NCBI RefSeq assembly: GCF_026339875.1
Contig: NZ_JAPEPZ010000001.1
Location: 2,666,001 to 2,730,000, forward strand
Length of the DNA stretch: 64,000 nucleotides
Source: Streptomyces sp. NBC_01571
Lineage (GTDB): Bacteria; Actinomycetota; Actinomycetes; Streptomycetales; Streptomycetaceae
Direction: 5' to 3'
Every line of letters begins with the position of its first letter. Position 1 is the stretch's first letter. The notes beneath the pieces were generated by a model. The model was given only the letters and a program-made list of their open reading frames with translations. It was not told the origin of the DNA and ran no database searches. The position numbers and the translations under genes were made by a program. Shown here piece by piece: positions 18,401 through 27,138 of the stretch.

Positions 18401-18941
18401 CCTGGGTGGTCTCGACGATCAGGGCGTCGGCGCCGCCCGCGATCAGTCCCTCCGCGTTCGCCTGGAAGCCGTCGCGCAGTGTGCCGTAGGCGACGTGGCC
18501 GAGGGTCGGCAGCTTCGTGCCGGGGCCGATGGAGCCGAGGACCCAGCGCCGGCGGCCGTCGCGGGCGGCGAAGTCGTCCGCGACCTCGCGGGCCAGCCGG
18601 GCTCCCGCCTCGGACAGTTCGAGGACACGGTCGGCGATGTCGTACTCGGCCATGGCCGAGTGGTTCGCCCCGAAGGTGTTCGTCTCGACGCAGTCGACGC
18701 CCACATCGAAATAGGCTGTGTGGACCGAACGGACGATGTCGGGCCGGGTGAGGTTCAGGATCTCGTTGCAGCCTTCGAGGTTCTCGAAGTCCTCCAGTGT
18801 CGGGTCCTGAGCCTGCAGCATCGTGCCCATCGCGCCGTCGGCCACCACGACACGGTCCGCGAGGGCCTCGCGCAGTGCGGCGATACGGGTCCGGTTCTCG
18901 GCGAGCTCGGACGGAGGGGACGGGTTCGGCAACGAAGCCAT
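15411..18941 (-). CDS. metH: cobalamin-dependent methionine synthase MetH
   Basis: Transfers the methyl group of methyl-tetrahydrofolate via cobalamin to homocysteine. The protein has 1176 residues and all four modules in order. The homocysteine domain has zinc-ligand cysteines in GLNCSTGP (near 239) and GGCCGTTPEH (near 307). The pterin-binding domain begins near YMAIGERTNANGSKKF. The cobalamin domain has the axial-His motif DVHDIGKN near 749. The C-terminal activation (SAM-binding) domain includes the YGYFPC and LGYGACPDLEDR regions. The ATG at 18941 follows AGGGAG; the upstream in-frame extension is not family-like. No cobalamin riboswitch is recognisable upstream. Confidence 0.97.
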   Translation of the reverse strand: MASLPNPSPPSELAENRTRIAALREALADRVVVADGAMGTMLQAQDPTLEDFENLEGCNEILNLTRPDIVRSVHTAYFDVGVDCVETNTFGANHSAMAEYDIADRVLELSEAGARLAREVADDFAARDGRRRWVLGSIGPGTKLPTLGHVAYGTLRDGFQANAEGLIAGGADALIVETTQDLLQTKASLLGARRAMEALGLDLPLLCSMAFETTGTMLLGSEIGAALTALEPLGIDMIGLNCSTGPAEMSEHLRYLTRHSRIPLLCMPNAGLPVLTKDGAHFPLGPEGLADAQENFVRDYGLSLVGGCCGTTPEHLRQLVERVRGVEPTGRHPQPEPGAASLYQTVPFRQDTAYMAIGERTNANGSKKFREAMLAGRWDDCVEMARDQIREGAHMLDLCVDYVGRDGVADMEELAGRFATASTLPIVLDSTEVEVIRAGLEKLGGRAVINSVNYEDGDGPESRFAKVTRLAREHGAALIALTIDEEGQARTVETKVAIAERLIEDLTANWGIHESDILIDTLTFTICTGQEESRKDGIATIEAIRELKRRRPDVQTTLGLSNISFGLNPAARVLLNSVFLDECVKAGLDSAIVHASKILPIARFDDEQVTTALDLIYDRRAEGYDPLQKLMALFEGATTKSLKAGRAEELAALPLDERLKRRIIDGEKNGLEDDLAEALQDRPALDIVNETLLDGMKVVGELFGSGQMQLPFVLQSAEVMKSAVAFLEPHMEKSDAEGKGTIVLATVRGDVHDIGKNLVDIILSNNGYNVVNLGIKQPVSAILDAAEEHRADVIGMSGLLVKSTVIMKENLEELNQRGLSADYPVILGGAALTRAYVEQDLYEIYEGEVRYARDAFEGLRLMDALIGVKRGVPGAVLPELKQRRVRAAAPQTVIEERPEEGHIRSDIAVDNPVPTPPFWGTRVIKGIQLKEYASWLDEGALFKGQWGLKQARTGEGPTYEELVETEGRPRLRGLLDKLQTDNLLEAAVVYGYFPCVSKDDDLILLDEQGNERTRFTFPRQRRGRRLCLADFFRPEESGETDVVGLQVVTVGSRIGEETAKLFESNSYRDYLELHGLSVQLAEALAEYWHARVRSELGFAGEDPAAVEDMFALKYRGARFSLGYGACPDLEDRAKIAELLEPERIGVHLSEEFQLHPEQSTDAIVIHHPEAKYFNAR

Positions 18942-19141
18942 GAAGGTGCTCCCTGGAGTGCGACGGCTGTCGGCTTTGCGCTTCCCATGGAAGGCGCACG
19001 CCGTCAGGGTAGCCCGGAGCACCACCGGAGGGTCAGTGGCGTCCAGGGGACGGACGCACGTGGCGAAGGCGACCGGGGTGTTAAGACAGACGCGACATCT
19101 TGCGACCACCTATTAGCGGGAGCTCGTCGACGACCGGTAGT

Positions 19142-19158
19142 GTTCGACATTGCCGAAC
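19142..19158. promoter_or_regulatory. candidate GylR operator before gylR
   Basis: GTTCGACATTGCCGAAC is a GTTCG-N7-CGAAC dyad 54 bp upstream of the gylR start. Nearly the same 17 bases recur upstream of glpF. GylR is known to control both its own gene and the glycerol operon, so a shared dyad at both places is a good operator candidate. Confidence 0.7.
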
Positions 19159-19212
19159 GGCGGCAGCGCAGGGGCCCGCCGACGGCCCAAGGGGAACGGA
19201 GGCAGCACGGCG

Positions 19213-19977
19213 ATGGCACGGAACATCCAGTCGCTCGAACGGGCGGCGGCGATGCTGCGCCTGCTCGCGGGCGGCGAGCGACAGCTCGGCCTGTCCGACA
19301 TCGCCTCGTCGCTGGGCCTGGCCAAAGGTACGGCCCACGGCATACTGCGCACCCTTCAGCAGGAGGGCTTCGTCGAGCAGGACACCGTCTCCGGGCGCTA
19401 CCAGCTCGGCGCCGAACTGCTGCGCCTCGGGACCACCTACCTGGACGTGCACGAACTGCGGGCGCGGGCGCTGGTGTGGACCGACGACCTGGCCCGTTCC
19501 AGCGGGGAGAGCGTCTACCTGGGGGTCCTGCACCAACAGGGGGTGCTGATCGTGCACCACGTGTTCCGGCCCGACGACAGCCGCCAGGTGCTGGAGGTCG
19601 GGGCCATGCAGCCGCTGCACTCCACAGCACTGGGCAAGGTCCTGTCGGCGTACGACCCGGTGGCGCACAGCGAGGTCCTGGAGGCCGAGCGCAACGAGTT
19701 CACGGCCCGGACGGTCAGCGCGCTGGAGCAGTTCGAGGGGGTTCTCGACCTGACCCGGGCACGCGGCTACGCGGACGACGTCGAGGAGACCTGGACGGGC
19801 GTCGCCTCGGTCGCGGCCCCGATCCACAACCGGCGGCGCATGCCGGTCGGCGCGGTGGGCATCACCGGCGCCGTCGAGCGGGTCTGCAAGGACGGGGAGC
19901 TGCGCCCCGAGCTGATCGCGGCGGTGCGCGACTGCGCCCGCGCGGTGTCGCGGGACCTGGGGGCCGGGCGGTTCTGA
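19213..19977 (+). CDS. gylR: IclR-family glycerol operon regulator GylR
   Basis: A 254-residue transcription factor. The winged-helix domain (MARNIQSLERAAAMLRLL, LGLSDIASSLGLAKGTAHGIL) occupies about residues 5-65. The IclR effector domain follows, with VYLGVLHQQGVLIVHH, LHSTALGKVLSAY and RMPVGAVGITGAV. The protein matches my memory of S. coelicolor GylR, a repressor of the glycerol operon relieved by glycerol or glycerol-3-phosphate. It lies directly upstream of glpF-glpK-glpD, as expected. GGAGG precedes the ATG. Confidence 0.94.
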   Translation: MARNIQSLERAAAMLRLLAGGERQLGLSDIASSLGLAKGTAHGILRTLQQEGFVEQDTVSGRYQLGAELLRLGTTYLDVHELRARALVWTDDLARSSGESVYLGVLHQQGVLIVHHVFRPDDSRQVLEVGAMQPLHSTALGKVLSAYDPVAHSEVLEAERNEFTARTVSALEQFEGVLDLTRARGYADDVEETWTGVASVAAPIHNRRRMPVGAVGITGAVERVCKDGELRPELIAAVRDCARAVSRDLGAGRF

Positions 19978-20067
19978 CGCCCGCCCGCCGGCGGCGGCAC
20001 GCGGGCACCCGCGCGCGGTGGCTCGCGCGTTCCCGTGCGCCCTCCCGCGCGTTCCCCTGAACCATCG

Positions 20068-20094
20068 GGCCGGTACGTCGCCGACGTACCGGCC
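20068..20094 (+). terminator. gylR terminator
   Basis: GGCCGGTACGTCG (20068-20080) and CGACGTACCGGCC (20082-20094) are exactly complementary, and TTT follows. It lies about 90 bp past the gylR stop codon and would insulate gylR from glpF. Confidence 0.75.
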
Positions 20095-20120
20095 TTTCGC
20101 ACGGTCGCGCGCGCCCACGA

Positions 20121-20234
20121 GGAACGTGCCCCGGTGCTGACGCCCCGCACCCCGCGGCACGTTCCGGGCACCCCGCCGAAACGTGCCCCGCACCTCCACG
20201 GAACGTGCCCCGAACGCATGCGGAACGTGCGCCG
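20121..20234. repeat. phased short repeats GGAACGTGCCCCG before glpF
   Basis: Units start at 20121, 20178, 20200 and 20222, with an inverted copy at about 20157-20167. The last three are spaced exactly 22 bp apart, about two DNA turns. They lie in the 539-bp gylR-glpF gap, which otherwise holds the gylR terminator and the glpF promoter and no gene. Confidence 0.7.
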
Positions 20235-20332
20235 CGCACACGCGACGTACCCGTTCGCGTGCGATGCGCTCCCGCTCGAAGATCGATAGCTCACAGCAAT
20301 CAATAACGATCGTGTTTTCGATAACGGAACCC

Positions 20333-20389
20333 TTGACGAGCTGGTAACACCGGAGCAAGACTCCCGTCCATCGGTCGACATTGTCGAAC
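20333..20389 (+). promoter_or_regulatory. glpF promoter region with candidate GylR operator
   Basis: TTGACG at 20333-20338 is a possible -35 box. A weak -10 (AAGACT) lies 18 bases further. The operator-like GGTCGACATTGTCGAAC at 20373-20389 would then sit just after the start point. It differs at only two of 17 positions from the dyad before gylR. The flanking 20281-20345 is AT-rich for this genome, as promoters often are. Confidence 0.55.
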
Positions 20390-20516
20390 ACCTGACGACA
20401 AAAGCGTTAGGGTGTGGCAGTGCCAGCGGCCGTCATCGCTCTCACCCCCGAGGGCGCGAACCACCGGAGGGACCCGGGGTTCGGCTTCCCCTGGACGAAG
20501 GACAAAGGAGTCGCGG

Positions 20517-21305
20517 GTGTCCAGCTCCGACATCTTCATCGGCGAGACCATAGGTACCGCCATACTCATCCTGCTCGGTGGTGGCGTCTGCGCCGCCGTC
20601 ACGCTGAAGGCCTCGAAGGCCCGTAACGCCGGCTGGCTCGCCATCGCCTTCGGGTGGGGTTTCGCAGTCCTCACGGCCGTCTACACCTCCGCGCCGCTGT
20701 CGGGCGCGCACCTGAACCCGGCCGTGACGCTGGCGCTCACCATCAAGGACGGCGGCTGGAACAACCTGCCGGTGTACTGGGGCGGCCAGTTGCTGGGCGC
20801 CATGATCGGTGCCACGCTGGTCTGGGTCGTGTACTACGGACAGTTCCGTGCGCACCTGACCGACCCCGAGATCGTCGGCGCGGCCGAGGAGGGGGCCTCC
20901 AAGGCCGTCGAGGCCGAGGAGCCGGCCGCCGGCCCGGTGCTCGGCATCTTCTCCACCGGTCCCGAGATCCGCCACGCGGTGCAGAACCTCGCCACGGAGA
21001 TCATCGGCACCGTCGTGCTGGTGCTCGCGGTCCTCACCCAGGGTCTGAACGACAAGGGCAACGGCCTCGGCCCCCTCGGCGCCCTGATCACCGCGCTCGT
21101 GGTCGTCGCCATCGGTCTCTCCCTCGGTGGCCCCACCGGCTACGCGATCAACCCGGCCCGTGACCTCGGTCCGCGCATCGTGCACGCCCTGCTCCCCCTG
21201 CCGAACAAGGGTGGTTCCGACTGGAGCTACGCCTGGGTCCCCGTCGTCGGTCCGCTGATCGGCGGCGCGATCGCCGCAGGCCTCTACAACGTCGCCTTCG
21301 CTTAG
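20517..21305 (+). CDS. glpF: glycerol uptake facilitator (aquaglyceroporin)
   Basis: A 262-residue membrane channel of the MIP family. The two pore motifs are N67-P-A in [13 protein letters not shown] and N212-P-A-R-D in [13 protein letters not shown]; the trailing Asp marks the glycerol-conducting branch. Six membrane helices are visible with a longer acidic loop in the middle ([21 protein letters not shown]). GTG start with AAAGGAG upstream. First gene of the glpF-glpK-glpD operon. Confidence 0.95.
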   Translation: MSSSDIFIGETIGTAILILLGGGVCAAVTLKASKARNAGWLAIAFGWGFAVLTAVYTSAPLSGAHLNPAVTLALTIKDGGWNNLPVYWGGQLLGAMIGATLVWVVYYGQFRAHLTDPEIVGAAEEGASKAVEAEEPAAGPVLGIFSTGPEIRHAVQNLATEIIGTVVLVLAVLTQGLNDKGNGLGPLGALITALVVVAIGLSLGGPTGYAINPARDLGPRIVHALLPLPNKGGSDWSYAWVPVVGPLIGGAIAAGLYNVAFA

Positions 21306-21391
21306 GAGCATCGCCGAAGCACCGCTCGGGAACACCGCCCAGGAGCACCGCCGAAGAGCCGAACGCCTCGAGGCACGCCCGAAGCACCGCT
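21304..21391. repeat. imperfect direct repeats between glpF and glpK
   Basis: AGGAGCATCGCCGAAG (21304-21319) recurs as AGGAGCACCGCCGAAG (21341-21356). The following GAAGCACCGCT (21316-21326) recurs at 21381-21391. Each AGGAGCA resembles a ribosome-binding site, but no start codon follows. The gap is otherwise empty. Confidence 0.55.
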
Positions 21392-21465
21392 TACCGCACC
21401 TCCAGAGCAGCGCGACGTAAACACGTAGACACCGCCCTTCCATTCGGAACCTTCAGGAGCACACC

Positions 21466-23004
21466 GTGACCGACGCACACACCGCCGGCCCGTTCATCGC
21501 CGCGATCGACCAGGGCACCACCTCTTCCCGCTGCATCGTCTTCGACCGCGACGGCCGCATCGTCTCCGTCGACCAGAAGGAGCACGAGCAGATCTTCCCG
21601 AAGCCGGGCTGGGTCGAGCACGACGCCACCGAGATCTGGACCAACGTCCAGGAAGTCGTGGCCGGGGCCATCGAGAAGGCCGGCATCACCCGCGACGACA
21701 TCAAGGCGATCGGCATCACCAACCAGCGTGAGACCACGCTGCTGTGGGACAAGAACACCGGCGAGCCCGTCCACAACGCCATCGTCTGGCAGGACACCCG
21801 CACCGACGCGCTCTGCAGGGAGCTCGGCCGCAACGTCGGCCAGGACCGCTTCCGCCGCGAGACCGGCCTGCCGCTCGCGTCGTACTTCGCCGGCCCCAAG
21901 GCCCGCTGGCTGCTCGACAACGTCGAGGGCCTGCGTGAGCGCGCCGAGGCCGGAGACATCCTCTTCGGCACGATGGACACCTGGGTCATCTGGAACCTGA
22001 CGGGCGGTGTCGACGGCGGCCACCACGTGACCGACGTCACCAACGCCTCCCGCACCATGCTGATGAACCTGCACACCCTCGAGTGGGACGAGAAGATCGC
22101 CGAGTCCATCGGCGTCCCGCTGGCGATGCTCCCCGAGATCCGCTCCTCCGCCGAGGTCTACGGCGAGGTCACCGGAGGCCCGCTCGGCGAGCTGCTCGGC
22201 GGCATCCCGGTCGCCTCCGCGCTCGGCGACCAGCAGGCGGCCCTGTTCGGCCAGACCTGTTTCTCCGAGGGCGAGGCCAAGTCCACATACGGCACCGGCA
22301 CGTTCATGCTGATGAACACCGGCGACAAGATCATCAACTCGTACTCGGGCCTGCTGACCACCGTCGGCTACCGCATCGGCGACCAGGCTCCGGTGTACGC
22401 CCTCGAGGGCTCCATCGCCGTCACCGGTTCGCTCGTGCAGTGGATGCGCGACCAGATGGGCCTGATCAAGTCCGCCGCCGAGATCGAGACGCTCGCGTCG
22501 TCGGTCGAGGACAACGGCGGCGCCTACTTCGTACCGGCCTTCTCCGGCCTGTTCGCCCCGTACTGGCGCTCCGACGCCCGCGGTGTGATCGCCGGTCTGA
22601 CCCGGTACGTCACCAAGGCGCACATCGCGCGCGCCGTCCTGGAGGCCACCGCCTGGCAGACCCGCGAGATCACCGACGCCATGACGAAGGACTCCGGCGT
22701 CGAGCTCACGGCCCTCAAGGTCGACGGCGGCATGACCTCCAACAACCTGCTGATGCAGACCCTCGCCGACTTCCTGGACGCCCCCGTGGTGCGCCCGATG
22801 GTCGCCGAGACCACCTGCCTCGGCGCCGCCTACGCCGCCGGCCTCGCCGTCGGCTTCTGGTCCAACACCGAGGACCTGCGCGCCAACTGGCGCCGGGCCG
22901 CGGAGTGGACCCCCAACATGGACGCGGACACCCGCGACCGTGAGTACAAGAGCTGGCTCAAGGCCGTCGAGCGGACCATGGGCTGGATCGAAGACGAGAA
23001 CTGA
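21466..23004 (+). CDS. glpK: glycerol kinase
   Basis: Phosphorylates glycerol to sn-glycerol-3-phosphate with ATP in the cytosol. The 512-residue FGGY-family protein has the N-terminal phosphate loop [46 protein letters not shown], the second-domain [10 protein letters not shown] and the adenosine motif [17 protein letters not shown] start with GGAG upstream. It lies between glpF and glpD, completing the glycerol pathway. Confidence 0.96.
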   Translation: MTDAHTAGPFIAAIDQGTTSSRCIVFDRDGRIVSVDQKEHEQIFPKPGWVEHDATEIWTNVQEVVAGAIEKAGITRDDIKAIGITNQRETTLLWDKNTGEPVHNAIVWQDTRTDALCRELGRNVGQDRFRRETGLPLASYFAGPKARWLLDNVEGLRERAEAGDILFGTMDTWVIWNLTGGVDGGHHVTDVTNASRTMLMNLHTLEWDEKIAESIGVPLAMLPEIRSSAEVYGEVTGGPLGELLGGIPVASALGDQQAALFGQTCFSEGEAKSTYGTGTFMLMNTGDKIINSYSGLLTTVGYRIGDQAPVYALEGSIAVTGSLVQWMRDQMGLIKSAAEIETLASSVEDNGGAYFVPAFSGLFAPYWRSDARGVIAGLTRYVTKAHIARAVLEATAWQTREITDAMTKDSGVELTALKVDGGMTSNNLLMQTLADFLDAPVVRPMVAETTCLGAAYAAGLAVGFWSNTEDLRANWRRAAEWTPNMDADTRDREYKSWLKAVERTMGWIEDEN

Positions 23005-23019
23005 GGAGCAAGAACCCGC

Positions 23020-24636
23020 ATGACCAGCCAGCCCACCCTGCAGACCGTGCCTGCCCTCGGTACGCACCCGGCCTCCGGCTCCAACCCGAGCCGCGCCGAG
23101 ACCCGGGAACAGCTCTCCAAGGCGACGTACGACCTCCTCGTCATCGGCGGCGGCATCCTGGGCATCTCCACCGCCTGGCACGCCGCGCAGTCCGGTCTGC
23201 GGGTGGCCCTGGTCGACGCCGGCGACTTCGCCGGCGCCACCTCCTCCGCCTCCTCCAAGCTTCTCCACGGCGGTCTGCGCTACCTGCAGACCGGCGCGGT
23301 GAAGCTGGTGGCGGAGAACCACTTCGAGCGCCGTGCGGTCTCCCGTCAGGTGGCTCCTCACCTGGCGAACCCGCTCACGTTCTACCTCCCCGTGTACAAG
23401 GGCGGGCCGCACGGCGCGGCGAAGCTCGGAGCCGGCGTGTTCGCGTACTCGGCGCTCTCCGCGTTCGGTGACGGCGTGGGGCACCTGCTGAGCCCGTCGA
23501 AGGCGGCACAGGACGTGCCGGAACTGCGCACCGAGAACCTGAAGGCCGTCGCGGTGTACGGCGACGACCAGATGAACGACTCCCGGATGGCGCTGATGAC
23601 CGTCCGCGCCGCCGTCGAGTCGGGCGCGGTCGTCCTCAACCACGCCGAGGTGACCGGTCTGCGCTTCACCCGGGGACGGGTCACCGGCGCGGAGCTGAAG
23701 GACCGTACGGACGGTGCCGAGTTCGGCGTCGACGCGCGCCTCGTCCTCAACGCCACCGGCCCCTGGGTCGACCACCTGCGCCGGATGGAGGACGCGAACG
23801 CCGCGCCGTCCATCCGCCTGTCCAAGGGCGCGCACCTGGTCCTCAAGCGCACCTCCCCCTGGAAGGCCGCGCTCGCGACCCCGATCGACAAGTACCGCAT
23901 CACCTTCGCCCTCCCCTGGGAGGACATGCTGCTGCTCGGCACCACCGACGAGGAGTACGAGGGCGACCCGGGCGAAGTCGCGGTCAACGAGAAGGACATA
24001 GCCCAGATCCTCGACGAGGCCGCGTTCTCCATCCGCGACCAGCAGCTCTCCCGTGATCTCATCACGTACTCCTTCGCCGGTCTGCGGGTGCTGCCCGGCG
24101 GCCCCGGCGACACCTCGAAGGCGAAGCGCGAGACGGTCGTCACCGAGGGCCGTGGCGGCATGCTGTCCGTCGCGGGCGGCAAGTGGACCACGTTCCGGCA
24201 CATCGGCCGTACGGTCATGAAGAAGCTGGAGTCGCTGCCGGGCCACCCGCTGGGCGAGGACTTCGAGCCGATCTCCGCGCTGCCGAAGAAGCTGCCGCTG
24301 CCGGGTGTCGCCAACCCGCGGGCGGTCGCCCACCGGCTGCTCGTCGACGGCCCGGCACCCGGCCCGCGCATGGGCGCCGACACCGCCAGGCACCTCGCGA
24401 CGCACTACGGTTCGCTGGCCTTCGACATCGCGCGGCTGGCGAACGAGGACGCGGCGCTCGGCGAGCGCGTCCACCCGGACGCCCCCGAGATCTGGGCGCA
24501 GGTCGTGTGGGCCCGGGACCACGAGTGGGCCGAGACGACGGACGACGTGCTGCGCCGCCGTACGACGCTGACGATCCGTGGTCTCGCCACGGACGAGATC
24601 CGCGCCAAGGTGCAGGACCTGCTCGACAAGAAGTAG
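23020..24636 (+). CDS. glpD: glycerol-3-phosphate dehydrogenase, FAD-dependent
   Basis: Oxidises sn-glycerol-3-phosphate to dihydroxyacetone phosphate, passing electrons to the respiratory chain. The 538-residue protein has the FAD dinucleotide loop LLVIGGGILGISTAWHAA near residue 40, then ATSSASSKLLHGGLRYLQ and VSVAGGKWTT-type motifs (seen as MLSVAGGKWTTFRHIG). The C-terminal domain includes DDVLRRRTTLTIRGL. It starts 15 bp after glpK with GAGGAG upstream, so it is translated from the same operon. Confidence 0.95.
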   Translation: MTSQPTLQTVPALGTHPASGSNPSRAETREQLSKATYDLLVIGGGILGISTAWHAAQSGLRVALVDAGDFAGATSSASSKLLHGGLRYLQTGAVKLVAENHFERRAVSRQVAPHLANPLTFYLPVYKGGPHGAAKLGAGVFAYSALSAFGDGVGHLLSPSKAAQDVPELRTENLKAVAVYGDDQMNDSRMALMTVRAAVESGAVVLNHAEVTGLRFTRGRVTGAELKDRTDGAEFGVDARLVLNATGPWVDHLRRMEDANAAPSIRLSKGAHLVLKRTSPWKAALATPIDKYRITFALPWEDMLLLGTTDEEYEGDPGEVAVNEKDIAQILDEAAFSIRDQQLSRDLITYSFAGLRVLPGGPGDTSKAKRETVVTEGRGGMLSVAGGKWTTFRHIGRTVMKKLESLPGHPLGEDFEPISALPKKLPLPGVANPRAVAHRLLVDGPAPGPRMGADTARHLATHYGSLAFDIARLANEDAALGERVHPDAPEIWAQVVWARDHEWAETTDDVLRRRTTLTIRGLATDEIRAKVQDLLDKK

Positions 24637-24713
24637 GAAGTGGCCAGAACGCACCGGTCTCCCCTATTGCGTACATTGCGCCAGCGGTTCGAGGAATAGT
24701 TCGAACCCTGCCG

Positions 24714-24746
24714 AAGGGGCGGCTCCCACGGGGGGAGCCGCCCCTT
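24714..24746 (+). terminator. terminator of the glycerol operon
   Basis: Arms AAGGGGCGGCTCCC (24714-24727) and GGGAGCCGCCCCTT (24733-24746) form a perfect 14-bp stem with a 5-base loop. Confidence 0.8.
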
Positions 24747-25010
24747 CCGCGTGCCACGGCACCCCACAGCAGGCCACGGCACGCCTCCGTACGGCCGGCT
24801 TCACAAGGGAACCTCCACCGGCCCCCGGGTCCGGGCGCCTCGCGCACGTTCACCGCCATGAGGGGGTACGCCGATGCCCTCGGGCCCGCGATCCGGGGGC
24901 GCCCGCCCGATCCGGCCAGGGATTCTGTGTCCGTTCAACCCGCTGACCCCACATAATGGCCTGATACATCGGAGGTCTGAGGGACATCCGGAGTGACAGG
25001 GAGGTCCGCC
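24747..25010 (+). other. leader region of the FadR-type regulator
   Basis: No gene is visible between the glycerol terminator and the regulator start. Just before the terminator a small dyad GGTTCGA/TCGAACC (24686-24692 and 24701-24707) is also present. A possible promoter lies near 24950-24970 (acataatggcctgatac), followed by several GGAG-like runs before the ATG at 25011. Confidence 0.4.
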
Positions 25011-25682
25011 ATGGCAGTCACCGATGAGGCGATCGAGAAGATCAAGGGCATGATCGTCTCCGGCACGCTGCGCCCCGGCGACCGGCTTCCCAAGGAGAGC
25101 GAGCTCGCCGCGGACCTCGGCCTGTCCCGCAACTCCCTGCGGGAGGCGGTGCGCGCCCTCTCCCTGATCCGCATCCTGGACGTGCGCCAGGGCGACGGCA
25201 CGTACGTGACCAGTCTGGACCCCCAGCTCCTCCTGGAGGCGCTGAGTTTCGTCGTCGACTTCCACCGCGACGACACGGTGCTGGAATTCCTCGCGGTGCG
25301 CCGCATCCTGGAGCCCGCGGCGACCGCGATGGCCACGTCCAGGATCAGCGAGCAGCAGCTGGACGCGCTGACCTCCCAACTGGACGTGCTCGGCGCCGCG
25401 CCATCGGTGGAGGAACTCGTCGCCGCCGACCTGGAGTTCCACCGGGGAATCGTGCAGAGCTCCGGGAACTCGGTCCTGTGCTCCCTGCTGGACGGCCTGT
25501 CCGGGCCCACCACCCGGGCACGGATCTGGCGCGGTCTGACCCAGGAGGACGCGGTCAGCCGCACCCTCCACGAGCACCGGGCCATCCTGACCGCGCTGCG
25601 CGACCGTGACGCGGAGGCGGCCCGCTCCTGGGCGACGGTGCACATCGCGAGTGTGGAGCAGTGGCTGCGCAGCACGCTCTGA
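25011..25682 (+). CDS. FadR/GntR-family transcriptional regulator (FCD domain)
   Basis: A 223-residue regulator. The winged HTH covers about residues 1-70: AIEKIKGMIVSGTLRPGDRLPKE, DLGLSRNSLREAVRAL, then the wing QGDGTYV. The all-helical FCD effector domain follows, with metal-ligand-type residues in DLEFHRGIVQSSGN and TLHEHRAIL. The ATG has GGGAGG seven bases upstream. Its target and ligand are unknown; it is transcribed away from the glycerol operon terminator and has no obvious catabolic partner next to it. Confidence 0.92.
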   Translation: MAVTDEAIEKIKGMIVSGTLRPGDRLPKESELAADLGLSRNSLREAVRALSLIRILDVRQGDGTYVTSLDPQLLLEALSFVVDFHRDDTVLEFLAVRRILEPAATAMATSRISEQQLDALTSQLDVLGAAPSVEELVAADLEFHRGIVQSSGNSVLCSLLDGLSGPTTRARIWRGLTQEDAVSRTLHEHRAILTALRDRDAEAARSWATVHIASVEQWLRSTL

Positions 25683-26130
25683 CCGGCCGCCGCACGGGTC
25701 CGCCACCGGTCCGGTCGGCACACGGATCCGCCGCCGACCCGGCCGGCGGCGCGGGCGCACCCCCTGCCCGGGCCCCCGGCCCGCGCACCGCTGCCCCGCC
25801 CTTTCCCGCAGGTTCGGGGCGCCCTTTTCCCGCGAGCCCCACGCGCCTCTTTCCCCAGGTCCGGGGCGCCCGGTTCCGGAAGCGGGCGGACAGCGTCCGC
25901 GCGTCGTACGCACCGCTCCCCCGGTCATCGGACGTATCACCCGTCCACGGGGCGGCGCGCTCGGTCACCGGCGAAGTTGACCAAGGACAGCTCGGATGAC
26001 TCGAGGGTGTTTCGGGGTGAGGAACGGGGCAGTGATCCGTTCACTCCCCTGTGCAAGGGGGCTGCGGAGGCACCCTCGGCACGCCGTAAGGTTGGGGCGT
26101 ACGCGAGGGCACGTCGGAAGGAGGCGCTGG
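25683..26130. other. 448-bp gap without a recognised gene
   Basis: The sequence is very GC-rich and its open frames have no ribosome-binding sites or known motifs. I see repeated short runs such as ggcgcc and cccgcg but no clear hairpin. The last 100 bp probably carry the promoter of the PAC2 gene. Confidence 0.4.
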
Positions 26131-27138
26131 GTGATCGAGCTGGAGGGGGTTCCCGAGCTGATCGACCCAGTCATGGTGGCCGCGTTCGAGGGCTGGAACG
26201 ACGCCGGCGACGCCGCCTCCACCGCGGTCGCGCACCTGGACAGGGAGTGGAAGGGCGAGGTCTTCGCGGCACTCGACGCCGAGGACTACTACGACTTCCA
26301 GGTGAACCGCCCCACGGTGTGGCTGGACGGCGGCGTGCGCAAGATCACCTGGCCGACCACGCGTCTGTCGGTGGTCCGGGTCGGCGGCGAGAAGCCGCGC
26401 GACCTCGTGCTGGTGAGGGGCATCGAGCCGTCGATGCGGTGGCGCTCGTTCTGCAACGAGCTGCTCGGCTTCGCGCACGAGCTGGGTGTGGAACTGGTGG
26501 TGATCCTGGGCGCACTGCTCGGCGACACCCCGCACACCCGTCCGGTGCCGGTCAGCGGGGTCACCTCCGATTCCGACCTGGCCCGCACGATGGACCTGGA
26601 GGAGACCAAGTACGAGGGCCCCACGGGCATCGTCGGCATCCTCCAGGAGGCGTGCACGCACGCGGGCGTACCGGCGGTCTCGCTGTGGGCGGCCGTACCG
26701 CACTACGTCTCGCAGCCACCGAACCCGAAGGCGACGCTGGCCCTCCTCAACCGCCTGGAGGACCTGATCGACCTGCGGATCCCGCTGGGCGAGCTGCCCG
26801 AGGACGCGCGGGCCTGGCAGCTGGGCGTCGACCAGCTGGCCGCCGAGGACAGCGAGGTCGCCGAGTACGTGCAGACGCTGGAGGAGGCCCGGGACACCGC
26901 CGAGCTGCCGGAGGCGTCGGGCGAGGCCATCGCGCGCGAGTTCGAACGGTATCTGCGGCGACGGGACGGCGGGGGTCCGGCGGGCCCGGCTCCCGGCGGT
27001 CACGCCACGGCCGACGGCAGTGACAGCGCGTCCTATCTGCGGGACAACCCGGGCGCGCGCCCGAAGCCGCCCAAGCCCCCGAAGCCGGACACCGAGACCG
27101 ACAGCGGCAGCGGGGACGAGGACTCGTCGGAGGACTGA
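26131..27138 (+). CDS. PAC2-family protein
   Basis: A 335-residue protein of the PAC2 (proteasome assembly chaperone 2-like) family common in actinobacteria. It starts VIELEGVPELIDPVMVAAFEGWNDAGDAAS. Other conserved blocks are TWPTTRLSVVRV, LVLVRGIEPSMRWRSFC, VVILGALLGDTPHTRPV and PHYVSQPPNPKATLALL. The C-terminal 60 residues are acidic, Pro/Lys/Asp-rich and likely disordered. GTG start after GAAGGAGG. Eukaryotic relatives help assemble 20S proteasomes; whether bacterial ones do is not established. Confidence 0.9.
   Translation: MIELEGVPELIDPVMVAAFEGWNDAGDAASTAVAHLDREWKGEVFAALDAEDYYDFQVNRPTVWLDGGVRKITWPTTRLSVVRVGGEKPRDLVLVRGIEPSMRWRSFCNELLGFAHELGVELVVILGALLGDTPHTRPVPVSGVTSDSDLARTMDLEETKYEGPTGIVGILQEACTHAGVPAVSLWAAVPHYVSQPPNPKATLALLNRLEDLIDLRIPLGELPEDARAWQLGVDQLAAEDSEVAEYVQTLEEARDTAELPEASGEAIAREFERYLRRRDGGGPAGPAPGGHATADGSDSASYLRDNPGARPKPPKPPKPDTETDSGSGDEDSSED

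Noticed and set aside
18942..19141. Possible cobalamin riboswitch upstream of metH
   Set aside because: I see no B12-box-like conserved core. MetH itself uses cobalamin, and such riboswitches more often precede metE or transport genes.
15441..20060. A 1539-residue open frame opposite metH
   Set aside because: Antisense shadow of metH continuing out of frame through gylR. No motif and no start signal.
21391..24654. A 1087-residue open frame opposite glpK and glpD
   Set aside because: Antisense artefact of strong GC bias in two clear genes.
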